Positions 41,334 to 53,600 of a stretch of DNA of 64,000 bases are shown piece by piece. The stretch spans positions 9,028,001-9,092,000 of the forward strand of contig NW_025062478.1 of assembly GCF_000002995.4 (NCBI RefSeq), given 5' to 3'. A program made the translations under genes and the position numbers. The notes under the pieces were generated by a model that was not told where the DNA came from, made no database searches, and saw only the letters and a program-made list of their open reading frames with translations. Position 1 is the stretch's first letter. The number at the start of each line of letters is the position of its first letter. The DNA comes from Brugia malayi. Taxonomy: Eukaryota > Nematoda > Chromadorea > Rhabditida > Onchocercidae.

Positions 41334-43060
41334 ATGTACCTGCATATTACAGTACTACTTCTTCAACTGTTAGAGTACGGTAAAGCCAGCAGAGAGTTAC
41401 CGTCACTGCTTCCAGGGAAATGCTACAGTTGCTCATCAGAAAACATCCTTAAACGCTGGGTTAGAACTTATCATTGCATCCTAGCATATTCCTTCTTTTT
41501 TGCCATAAACGAAATTCGATTGTGATGGCAATCAAATATTTCTGAGATTTGATGAACTCAAAGACTTTTACGTATAGCAAAGATTAACTCTAAGACTAAA
41601 TCTGCCAATCTTACAATGATTTTTATTTAAAGCCACAAGATAGTTCCAATCATATGCATTACTTGCGGCAATTGCCTTATTTCGCAAATGAGTCATGTGA
41701 TAGAGTCAAAAAGTCACTGCCAGTGGTATCGTGTCACCGAAGTGTGTGCGTCAAACTCGTTATTCTCAGTCCATCATTTGGCCATGAAATTTGTGGTATA
41801 TTATTTACTTTCTTAAGCATCAAATGCCAAGTATATTGCCAATAACCTAGCAACATCCAATAAAGTTAAAAGTCCTTAACAATGCTGATAGTTTGTGTGT
41901 TTTATCAAAATACCAAAATCCGCTCGAGATTTCCTTATAATAACATATTTGTGCATGCCAATCTAGATGGAGAAGCGAATATGATAATTAGCAGATCTGA
42001 CTTGTTCTAAGTTTAAAACTAAGCTGAAATCAAGGTTAAGTCAAATTGAAACTTTGCAAATGATTTTTTCAGTGTATAAGAGCATTACAGGACAGAGTCC
42101 TACAATAGTTCGTGATTGTTGGAGTCGAGCTATGTGGATGGATATGGATAGGAGTACATTCAGAAGAATAATTCAGGAAGGTAGTACAAAGGTTGGCGAT
42201 AATCATCTAAAGAACACTCATTAGCAAAGGAAAAAAGGAAACTGTATATTCGGTGGTAGTTTAAAGCAGACAATTTCAGGCGTTTATAAATTCAAAATAT
42301 ACCCAATTATTCAATATTTGAAGTTTTCTTTCAGAATATTGTAACATTGTTTCCTATTATTAGAATACTTTCAATTCAAATATTCAAGTTCTACAGCATA
42401 CAACATTTAGCCATACCATCATAACTTTTAATTATTTTTTTTATGCTTTTGGCTTTTAAGATCATATTATGGTCATATTGATGAGATCAAAAGAAAAGCA
42501 GCAAAAATAAGAACACAAATTAGACTTGTTGTACAATACTTTCAAGCCGCAATAAAAAATCCAAAAAGTTTATTGAAATAGAAGTTTGTAGGGGGCAGTT
42601 ATTTAAAAACTCCAGTGTTAATTTCAGTTCAGGGAACAAAATTACCAGTCGTTTCATTATCTCATTTGGATTTTTACTAAAATTGATAATTGTTTTCCGA
42701 AGAAAATATTATAGTTATAAGAGATGGATAAATTATCATGACATTTCATTTTTTTTAATTAAGTAACAGATTGATTTATTGAATTATTGGATTATTTGAA
42801 ATGATTGTTGCAGGAGCAAATTGATTGAAAATGTCATTTGTTCTTCTTTTAACTCATTGAAATATCACTTTTAAATGATTGCAATTAAAAAATTTTGAAG
42901 CTATTTTCAGATTCAATTGATGGATACCAAAATTGAGCGTGCAGAGGGTATTTTGTATGCTTGTAACGGATATCTTTGCAATGCTGGTACTGCGAAACTT
43001 CATTCTGTCACTGTCATCCTTATATTTTTTTTTATCATTTATAGTGTGCTATGCATGTAA
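41334..43060 (+). CDS. Ly6/uPAR-like (three-finger) cell-surface protein
   Basis: Four exons, 41334-41459, 41633-41768, 42073-42191 and 42911-43060, read in phase to a stop and give about 176 residues. The protein has the opening CYSCSSENILKRW, then NESCDRV, VVSCHRSVCVK, TIVRDCWSRA and ACNGYLCN, the last being the family's closing cysteine-Asn signature, followed by a hydrophobic end (VTVILIFFFIIYSVL) that would serve as membrane span or GPI signal. Such proteins act at the surface as receptors, channel modulators or adhesion factors; the partner here is unknown. The start is the weakest point: from the ATG at 41334 a short hydrophobic run (ITVLLLQLL) could be the signal peptide, but an acceptor at CTGCTTCCAG (ending 41414) would point to an upstream first exon. 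The donors of exons 2 and 3 are chosen by phase and are less certain than the cysteine blocks. Confidence 0.72.
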
Positions 43061-43857
43061 ATAAATGTCAACTAATGTTTCCTATTTCCATCAATTAATT
43101 TCATTTTCTTTCACTAGGAAAAGATTCATTGAAAATTTCCAGTAAATATGAAAATATTTTGATGATATAATTCTTCGTCTATTATTGATTACAAAATTTT
43201 TCTGCACCTATTTTATGAAAATTGTGAATTTCATAACTGAGAACTAACTTATTATAGTTGACAATAGTATTGATGTCATATTTGATTCCATTCATTGAAT
43301 GGTTCCATCATTTAATGGAAAAGAAAAAAAAAAAGAGAAGAAAGGAACGAAAAGAAAGTTTTGTTCCATTTTCACTTATCAATAAAATTTATATCGATGC
43401 TTTCTCTCATAATAGTTTGAAATTATGAGTGATTTTTTAAAATGATTTCTAAATGGTTGAAAAATTGTCAATTTCATCAATTCTATTTATTATTTTTAGA
43501 AGTCAAATGATGTATGTGTCGGATACTCATTCGGCTTCTCATATATTTGATCTTTTACTTGTAATTTTGTTTATAATAAAACATTTATCAAAAAACTTTC
43601 ATGCTCAGCTACAAAAATTCAACAGAACAGAATTACCAATTTAATTATTTATGAACAAACAAAAGAATTCGAAAGTAAATGATTTCAAAAATACATTGAA
43701 TTTGAAGAAGCATTATCTTCGTTTGATTTATAAAATAGAAATAATGCATATAGCGTTGAATCGATCGTTCTCAAAGTTTATGCAAGCTAAAATGAGGCAT
43801 TATTTATTTGAATTTTCTACAGGCAAATTTTAAATTTAAGTCTTCGATTACGGAAAT
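43061..43857. other. Intergenic stretch between convergent genes
   Basis: About 0.8 kb between the 3' ends of the Ly6-like gene (plus) and the acidic secreted protein (minus). It must hold both 3' UTRs. Only short plus-strand frames without motifs are seen. Confidence 0.6.
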
Positions 43858-46450
43858 TTATTCATACGGCACATTTCTTGGTAACGTGAATCGCTGTTCG
43901 TGGAATTGACCTTTGTCCTCATTTTCCGAATCATCATAATCATATATTCGATCATTCTGTTGTTTTTTGGAATCTGTAGTTAAATGTTGTTCTTTTTCCT
44001 TTTCTTTACTTCTTCCTCTAAATGGTCTTGGAAAAGAAAAGTGAATAGGTTCAGCTGGTGGTTGATTCCGTATACCATTGCTGGCGCTGAATGGAAATGC
44101 AGGTTGTATCGGTAAACTGGATAACCATTCCTCAAAGGTCGGGATTTGTTCCGGAGAAAAGATAGGTGTGTCAACTCTTCCTTGTTTTTTCTCGCTATTC
44201 TCTTGCATCCGTGACATTTCGTCGTCACTTTCTCCAATCATTTTCGAACTACTCTCACCACCATCACCATAATCATCATTATCATCATCATTAACATCAT
44301 CAACATTGTCATCATCACGATTATCATCATCGTCATCACCCTTCTCATCATAATCATCTCTGATGTTTCCCTTATTTTTGCTATTGGTATCTTCACTACT
44401 GTTTTGTGGCCACCACTCATCACCGCCATTTCTATTGTTCTCAGGTGATTGCAACGGGATCCGATGCCTATTATTGCCATTTACGTCTCTAGAATCACTC
44501 TCAGGATCACGTTCCTCGTTCATCTCATGTCTTTGCTCATCGACCGCTTGCATTTCTGAAAATTTGTCTGGATTTTCAAGCTTCGGGAAACTATTATCAT
44601 CCCCATTTTGTTTCATTTTATCGTAGTCTTCGTCATCAAATTCAGAAGAATCAACGGTCATTGTCCGTGCCATAGTAGCAGCATCTGATATCGAACTCTG
44701 CGCATTTGTGGAATTAGCAGTGTGAATATCTGATAGTTCTTTGATATCCATTACTGCTCGTTCTTGTTCATTTGGTTCTGTTATCTGGACAACTGCAGGT
44801 TGATTCTTATTGATACTGCTTTGCTCAACTAAACCAATATTAACCGTGGTTTTTGGTATACTGACTGGTAGTGATGTACCCGAAGATGTCTGAGATACCT
44901 TTATTTTTAATGGCTCTTTAACCATCGGTATAGTTTGCCTACCAGTGTGATTCATTTGTAGTTTTAGTGGAGTAAATTGTTGGAAAAAATGGATTTCTTC
45001 TCTTGTTTCTCTCGTTCCACCCTGCAACGGAGGCACTTCTAGGACTGAAACCGAATTTTTCACCATTTCGTCGTCATGACCGTTTTTTATTGATGAGTTT
45101 GCTTTTTGTGGAATTACAAACTGAAATTTTTCCTGACTTTCTCTTTCATTTGCTGATGCTGTGCTTCTTGCACTACTCGTTGTTATGGTTGACTGGAATA
45201 TCGAAACAGGATCATGTAATCGATCTCTTTTATCTCGGAAATCTAGTTTTGCTGGTGTTGCAATACCAGTGTTTTTTTGCACGACTGGTAGATCGTGTTC
45301 GATGGGACCAATAGTAGTAGTAGTAGCACCAATTTTTTTATTACTTTCTATGATACTACGATTCACTTCACCTGGAAATGTGCTTTCTTCTTCCTGTTCC
45401 TCAGGTTTTGCTTCAGTTTCAGCTACTGGCCATAAGAAACTATCAAGATCGGCCACCCCGACAGTAGTACTAGTAGCATCGGTATTGACAAACTCTTCCC
45501 GCTTCTCGAGAAATCTGTCCTCCATAAGAGTAAAATTTGCATGCAGGAGCTCATCATCAGTATCATCTTCCAGCAAATCCGCTTGAACATTTGCCATATT
45601 CATTTCCTCACTCTTCTGATTAACGTCATAATTCTTAATAGTATTCATATTGTAGCCCGGAACATATTCCGAATAAGGTTCTTCAGAATCTTGTGCTTCC
45701 AACCTTTCTTTATCATCTTTCTGTTTATAGTTATTGAGATAAGTTGTTGGTATATAACCCGCTATCATCTGCACGTTATAACCGATAAGCTTAGCACCAG
45801 GTGGTACTTTCCAGTTTTTCGATTGCGCATTTTTTGATAACACGGATGACAATTTCTTTTTTGAAAGTGATCTCGAAATCTCGCCATTTTTTCTACCGTA
45901 ATAATTCCTTCCATTGTCAGCTAATTTAGAGTCTATAAGCGTCGCATCAATATCTGATTGTTCTTCCAAGAGACCATAAACCGGTGGCGGTAATGAATCC
46001 GCAGTCTGATACGGTGTTAGAGGACTGAACTTTGGTTCTGCACCAACCTGAACGCCTGGAAATAATTATTATTAGGTGTGACATATGATGAGCTCATAAA
46101 AAACGTGAATTAAATTTTAGTTATCCAAGTACGACCATATCTTTAAGTTAATAGAATTAATAAATAAGTTAAAGATTTAATGAGTTTTAAAGAATAATAA
46201 ATTCCTGATAAGTTAGTAAAATTTAATCACTTTACCATTTAAAAAAGTTTGATATTAAAATAATGAACATACTTAATTAATTAAGTATTTTTGTTGTTCA
46301 ACAGATTTTTGTTGCTTTTTTCAAATATAAAATCAGATCAATGCAATAAATTTGATAACTGGAAAACCTGAAATAGTTCAAAATCAACTCACTGGAAGTA
46401 TATCCGATGAGAGTGCTAATTAAGATGAATGTATAGTAAACTGGCAGCAT
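43858..46450 (-). CDS. Secreted, highly acidic, disordered protein of unknown family
   Basis: Two exons, 46393-46450 and 43858-46055, joined in phase give 751 residues. The first exon is almost exactly a signal peptide (MLPVYYTFILISTLIGYTS), which implies secretion. The rest is encoded in a single 2.2-kb exon, unusual beside neighbours with exons near 130 bases. I recognise no domain. Visible: no cysteine-rich module; tyrosine/proline stretches near the N-terminus (IGYNVQMIAGYIPTTYLNNY and YSEYVPGYNMNTIKNY); many Glu, Asp, Ser, Thr and Asn; several N-glycosylation sequons (NFT, NRS, NSS, NHT, NST); an Asp-dominated tract at about residues 583-619 coded largely by GAT-type codons; and a charged C-terminus. 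The composition suggests an extended, perhaps calcium-binding or matrix-like protein, but that is only inference. Function unknown. Confidence 0.88.
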
Positions 46451-47698
46451 GCACTTTTTATAGATGCAAAAATATCAGACGAATTTAACAGACAAGATGG
46501 TTTATATAATTTAATAAGAAATATACATTATTAGATGTTGTTCCTCCTGGAATGAGGACAATTGCGCGAGAATGGATGGGAGAAAAATAGGATGGTTTAC
46601 TTTTTCAATAAATAGAACATACTAACTGGGGGAGTTATTTTCGATGACAAAGCTGGAAAATTTTCCTCTCTTTCATATCATCCATCATTATTATTTTATT
46701 GTAACATTACTTTTATGAAACTATTTATTAACAATTTGAAAGGAATTAATGGCAGAAGGAATAAAATGAAGGAAGAAATGGCATTGGAAAGCATTCAATC
46801 ATTCATCCTTTTTCAAATTCATTCTACAAATTTGATTATTATTACTTTTAAAAGCACATTTATCCATCGAAAGCAAGAAGATATTGGGATGTATCAATCA
46901 GATAAATAATGTTTAAAGTTAAGAAACTTAAAATTTTTGATAACTTTAGAAAATAATTGTTATAAATTTGATGAATAAATATTATTATGAAGTGAATGTC
47001 ATAAAGATTTATTATAACTTAGCTATAAAATATGATACTTAAAATTTCTTCAGTTTATATAACATGTGATTGGAGCTATTTTAAATTATCAGTTATTTTT
47101 TAATGTAGAAGGAGAGAGCATTACAGAGTAAGAGGAATAAAAGATGAGAGAAATTAGGAGAAGTTGTGAAGGAGAGGAAGCGAGAGATAATTGACGTTGA
47201 GAAGTAGTAAATATCGAATTTTTCTTTTCCACTTCTAATTTAAGAAGATTTCAATCTTTAATGATCTACTAGGAGCACGTGTAGCTTATTTGACACGTAC
47301 GTAGACATGTATATAGGTTTGAAGCAAGCTTTATCACACTTAACTTCCGATATGAATTGCAAAGCCTGGAAAAAAAAGTTTACTCAAAGTTTGATTATGT
47401 ATTTAGATTGTTTGCATTCATTGTTTATTTTACGTGCATCAAGTAAGCGTCCTGCATTAATCTAGATATTTTAAAATCAAATGTTGAAAGTTGTTAAACA
47501 GTATATTATTTATTTACAAAATTTGTCAAAGTTCGAGTTAACAGTCTTCTATCTTTCTTTTAACACTAGGTAGGCACATCGAAAAGTTAATAAAATTGCA
47601 AAAGATGTGAAATCTGGAAATCTTTATTTCAGATTTTATTGAGCAACAGACGAGCAAATATAGGGCTTCAATTTAAACCACAAATATTGTCATTCTAA
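46451..47698. promoter_or_regulatory. Shared upstream region of the acidic secreted protein (minus) and reticulon (plus)
   Basis: About 1.25 kb between two divergent start codons. It is A+T-rich, with no TATA element I would single out and no supported exon; a 64-codon frame at 46715-46909 has no motif. It is inferred to hold the promoters of both genes. Confidence 0.45.
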
Positions 47699-50600
47699 AT
47701 GGATTCAGATTCCAAGTTCCATTCAGAATCGTCCAGAGCATCGACATCTCCTATAAACGTAGAAGCTAATTTTTATTCTTTTCAAATATTATTACTATTT
47801 CAATGTATCAGTTTGTTATAAATCTCAGGCGAAAAAGATGTTTTACGGGTGTAAAATAAGGACCTAAAAAATAAAGTAAGTAATACAAGGATCTTTTGAC
47901 GAGAGACCACAACATTCTTTTTTAATCGGTACATGTCAACTGTACTCTTTAGTTACCACAGCATGGGTATCAAAAAGAAAGTGAGGCGAAGCTTTCCATT
48001 ATGATGACATATTACAACATATTGCTTCTTCTACATGCAGTTATTATGAATCGCAAAAAAGTCTCTTGAATAGGAAGAGAGGTAATGGACAGCTATTCCG
48101 AACGAAATCATTTCGTTATTTCTTCAAAGTAGATAACAAAAAAGGTGGCATAAAACACAAATTTTTGTCCTACTACTATTAACATTATAGAAAACGGAGT
48201 TAAATTTCGAATCTGTTATCAGCGATCTACCGAGTATTACAACTGCATCAGCTGTACCGATTACAACGAAACAATTAACAGCGCAAACAGTTGGTGGTGA
48301 AGACACGTATGACGTAATTACTGTTAGTCCTTCAAGCTCCTCTGACGGAAGCGGCAATGAGTTCGTGAAGATAGAACATAGCGATGTACAACAGAGGTTA
48401 TTATTTTCTATTATATACTTAATAAGTATTGGCTTTAATGTTTCTGAGATGTAATTGAGATTTCTGAGATCAACTATAAAAGAAAAGGAAAACCTACTAG
48501 TAGCTTTAAGATTAATAGTCTATTAAAGTTTATTAAGAAAAGCTTTTCTGGATTATTTCTGCAGTGATTGTTTTTGATTTCCTTTTGTTATGCAAAGGAT
48601 GTTAATACTTGTTGTGTTGATGAATGAACGATGGAAGCAATATTAAAATATTAGGGATAGAGTAGAATAAGATTTAAAACTCAGCACAACACGTTTTGGA
48701 ATTGGAGATAAGTAAATAATGAATCAACAATATCCTAAATTCTCCTTTAACATTTCTGAGATGTGACATATATCAGCTACAGCCATCCAAGACATATTCT
48801 AGACCACCTCATTTTAATGCGCATTTGAATTTGAGCCGTTTCATGTTTTTCTATACTAGTCTATCGTTATTTTTGTCAAGTTCGCATCTTTTAGTGTTGG
48901 TGATACACTGTCGTTCAGAATGGATAATGATGGCGATGATAAGAGCAAAAGAGATCGAAGATATCCTGTTGTAAGTTGTTAATTACTACTTACAATTGTG
49001 GATATTTTGAAGTGATATAACTTATTCATTTTTTCAGCATACTTAGCGTACTAGTATTTTGAATTCTAGTTTTTTTCAATTTAGTTTCTTTTTATTTGTC
49101 AAAATTTTACATCCCTTCAGATTTCGTTCTTGTTAAAAAAAGTGTGGATGAAATTTTGAATGCTGATGATAGTTTTGGTAATTCGTCCTCTTATTTTGAT
49201 ATCTGCACCTCATACTCAAACTTATGAGGACTGTGAAGAGTCTGAAGAATACTTCTGAAAACATTCCAAATTGTAGAATTGTGAGAACATTACAAGGAAA
49301 AAAAAGCTGCTCTATTAAGTGTTAGACAATTATATATCAATTTAGATTTACATTGATATATCCAGAAGATTTGTGTTTAAAGAATGACGTCATTTAAGGT
49401 ATCTAAACTAGTCTGATGCTATTGTGAATGCTTGAAATGACTAAATGCTACTCTTATTTTCATTTGTCTCTTAGTGAATAAAAGAATTACATTAGTTGTT
49501 CCATTACGCTAAGTCCGTTCTATGTTACTCCATCGTTCCTATGCAATTACCGGAACGGGCTGTTTGATTTCCTCCCATTTTTTTTACCATTTCTGTGAAT
49601 TTATGTCGTCTTCCAACAAAAAAAAAGAAAAAAAAATGGACGCTTCCAATATATTGTTTCATTTTAACTCTCTATATTACATTTGACATGCATCAGAAAT
49701 CGAGGAAAGTAATTAAAGACCTCCAAGAAGTTTGTGATACTTGCCATTAAATAATGGTTATGTCAAGTGGTGTTGGAGCCCTTATCCCTTTAGAACTCAT
49801 GTTTCAACGTCTTCCTGTTGTCCATTTTAACCTGGTAACTTCTTTTTTTTTACATTTAACCTCTTAATAGATCCCTTAATTGATACAATAATATTTTTAA
49901 CTTATATTGCGCATTTGGTATATTTTAAGCTATTAAGTTACATGAGTCTTAAAAATTTATATATAACTTATACAAGGCTGTATACATCGCCTTGCAAGTG
50001 ACATATGCTAGATTTAAATCTTCAAAACTTTAAGATGAATCATCTAATAATTTTGAAACATACTACTTACTGTCTATCAACCCATTGGTAGGGTTTATAA
50101 ATTTATCAGGATAGCTCACAAATCAGTCAGTCTTCCTTTTCATCTTTTCTTATCTGAATAAACATGTTGTAATTACGTTAGATCCAGAAAGATATCTTTA
50201 TGTGATGCACTATATAATTACCAATATTGATGAAAAAAAATATCCTTTAATGCGACAGTGCAGAGTCTAGTCTATAATCCTTGTGGCATTTTGTTTTTTC
50301 CTGAAGTAATGAAATAATGTTCAATACAGCGAAATTGCTGCAGGCATTCCTCATAGCGCTTTTTCTCTATAATCCTACCACATAGTGTTTTGCTGGGTAT
50401 ATATATATTGTTGTTAGGTTGAAATGGAAAGGATGGAGAAGAAATTGCAGGAGAATAGAGACGGGCCCTTTGTGTTGGGGAAACCAGTAACATCCTATAA
50501 TGTTGTCCCTGGAATTATTCGCAATTTCCTCTTCTGTCCTTGTCTCGTCACTTCACTAATTCCTCTTCTTTAACAAATATTTTTGGCAAAAGTATTCCTT

Positions 50601-53600
50601 AGTGGATATTAACTGATATGGCACGATTCATTGATATATATTGTGTATCTATTATGACACGTTAAGCAGGTCCTTTTTCTAAATTCTTTAATAATCGACT
50701 TCTTGTGTATTTTCTTTCTCATCAGTATTCTCATTTTCACAAATAATCATTGTTGTTTTATCATTTTTCATTCTCTGTATATGTTATGTGTATATTGACC
50801 AGGTATTATCCTCTGTTGTATTATTGATGTTGTTCTGTCTTATTGTTGCTTCACAGCACAGTTTGATTATGAAAGAGAATAGAAGCAGAGATTGGAAGCA
50901 TAAGCTGTTAGTCATTGATTGTGCGCAACGTAAGCAGTATTTTTTGTCAGCTGGGCAATGTTGAATATATGTACGAGCAGTTAGTCAGTTAATTGTTCCA
51001 CTTTCTGGAAGGTTTTTTATGCATGAAACCCACAATCTAGAAGATGCTATTAAGTCAGTTTCATTTGAGCTCGTGGTTTAACGAATACTAATAGTCTATC
51101 AAGAGGAATAGCAAATATCAACAAGAGGTGAAGTGAACAGAAAATGTCTTTCTTATACTTAATAGTAGCATCTAAAATATTTTACTAAGTATTTTACAAT
51201 GTGGCATGTTTTGATGAACCGAAAATTATCGATTTGATATACATTTACACATGAGATCTTGCAGCTGTCCAAGCGATTGTTTCAGGGAAGCATAATGGAT
51301 CGCGGATTGGGATCAGACGAGCCATACAGTGATATTTTGTTGAGATCTGAAGAATTTGCAGAGAGTGAAAAAGTGAGCGATATAACAAAAACAGGTGAGT
51401 ATTGCATTCGTTGATTCATGGGATTTTCTAAGGTACGGTTAGAGTTGCAAGACTGTTGCAGCATATGGTAAGTGCTTAATGCATAGATAAAAAAAGAGAG
51501 GAGAAACCATGTACTTTTTGTTTACATCTAAAGAGTAATTTTAGAACTTTGAATTAATATTATTGAATTAAGACTTCTGTAAACTCCATTGCGAAATAAA
51601 GACAGGCGTATAAAATTTCTCTCTTTTTGATATCTTTTTATTAGTAAGTGCATAAATTCTAATGAAGGTAGGAAGTGAGGAAAGTGGTTGGTTTAAGGCT
51701 GTTTTTTTTTTCTTTGGAAATTTGCGAAATTAGATATATTAAAGCAAAAGCAAACATCAAAAATCAAAATTTGGCAAAGGAAGAAACTAAAATTGCACTC
51801 GTCACTGATTGTCATTGTATCATTTCAATGCCGACCTTGATTTTTTGTGTCTCGTTCTCTATTCCCATTCGGATTGGCTTAGCTAACTTTTTTTTCTTTC
51901 ATTAGTAACATTTAATGAGGAATTTCTTTTAAAACTTATTATTCGACTTGGATTTCAGAAGTTCAGCTACTAGTTGATAAAATCACACGTAAAGTTGGGA
52001 GGTTTATAACAAGCATCATGTCTTTTTTATTTGCTTTATATCTTGATTTCATATTGAAAGATGAGATTGGTCACTGCAGCAATCCTTATTTCATATTTCA
52101 AATACATCTATAACGAAATTTGATGAGAGAAGAGAATGCACAGTAATAAAAATTGATGATGAAATTTCAAGTTTCCTTTCCATTCAATTTTATTGAGCAC
52201 AACAAAAAGACAAAAAATATAGTGAATTTTTTTCACTTCAACTTACTGTAGGTGAGAGGGAAGTAATGGATGCGACAAATAAAGCTATGAATACCAAAGT
52301 ATCAAGAGAAGCTCTTGACGACACGGTACATGTCCTTGGTGATAAAGTGAAAGAAATGGTGGGACAGGCAGGAGATATGGGACAACAAACAATGGAGACA
52401 GCTGGAGATACTGTATCAAATATCTTATCTCGAAAAGTTCGTGATGTTGCGAGTGCAGGACAGGAAGCTGACAGTGTGAATGAAGATGTGAGATATTCGA
52501 TGGATGAAGGAGAGATGCATACGTTCAAGGGAAAATTTGATGATGTCACCAGTGAAATTTTGGATAGCACTCATCATGCTACTAATATCTTAACAAACAC
52601 CTTACAGAAAGCGGAGGTAACTGGTGACACGCTTAAAGGTCAGTGATTATGAGTTAGATTGAAGTATAGTAATTTTGAATCAAATCTACTTTTCATATTG
52701 GACGATTAGTGAAATTTTTTTTTGTCATTATGCACCAATAGCTTTATTTTCGTGGAATTTTGATGGAAAATCTCTGACAAATTCTCTCTTTCCCAAGGAA
52801 AAAAAAAGTCTCAAGTTACTTCTTCCAGGTGTAGCAGCTCAAGCAGTTTCTTCTGTTGAAGACATTTTGGCAGATCTGGATGACAAAATCAAGAGCAGCG
52901 CGTCATATACGGGTGACTCGCATGCTAGAACCGAATCAGTTGGGGCAACAAAGACCGGAAATGAAGACTTAATTCGACTGAGCGATGGGAGTAATAACGC
53001 TTCACAGCGTGATACAGGCAGTCGTACGGTATTCCCCCAATCAACGCATGATGCGAATCAGGATGTAGGTTATCCATCATCACAACAGTGGGGTTTGGAT
53101 TGGAGACAGTATGCTGATGAGGCGGCAAGCATTGGCTTACGTCATTTTGATCGTGAAGCTGAAGCTGATGTAAAAGCAGTTCATTCTGCGGGTAAGTAAT
53201 GCACAAATTTAGGCTTTTTATTTTCTTGTTGAACATTTTTCATATCCATAAAGAGTCTTTGACATTTCATTTCAACTTTATTATTGTTACATATTGTTTT
53301 TGCAAAGGAAAGCTTACTAAACACTCCCATGTAAATGAATGAACTGCACTGGTGGAGACGTAGAATTCAAGTGGATATGTAAAATAGATTTAAAGAGGAA
53401 GGAAGGGAAGACGAATTACGATGAGAAAGAAAAGCAGAAAAAGCCATATGTACATCAAGGATTTTCAAGTACAGTGATTGATCCTTAAACTAGAATAAAT
53501 AAGTTCTTTGTTTCATTTATGTTATCATTGTTTCATTCTACAACACTCATACAAGTGCCACTTTCCCATTTTGCTGTAAGTGCTAACTGATTGAATTTCT

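Noticed and set aside
45003..45837. Several plus-strand frames opposite the acidic secreted protein
   Set aside because: They are antisense shadows of one 2.2-kb minus-strand coding exon and have no signals of their own.
50857..50929. Possible extra reticulon exon (acceptor TTCACAG, donor CAAC/GTAAGC)
   Set aside because: Both sites look good and the frame is open, but the exon enters in phase 0 and leaves in phase 1. Including it would shift the next exon into an early stop.
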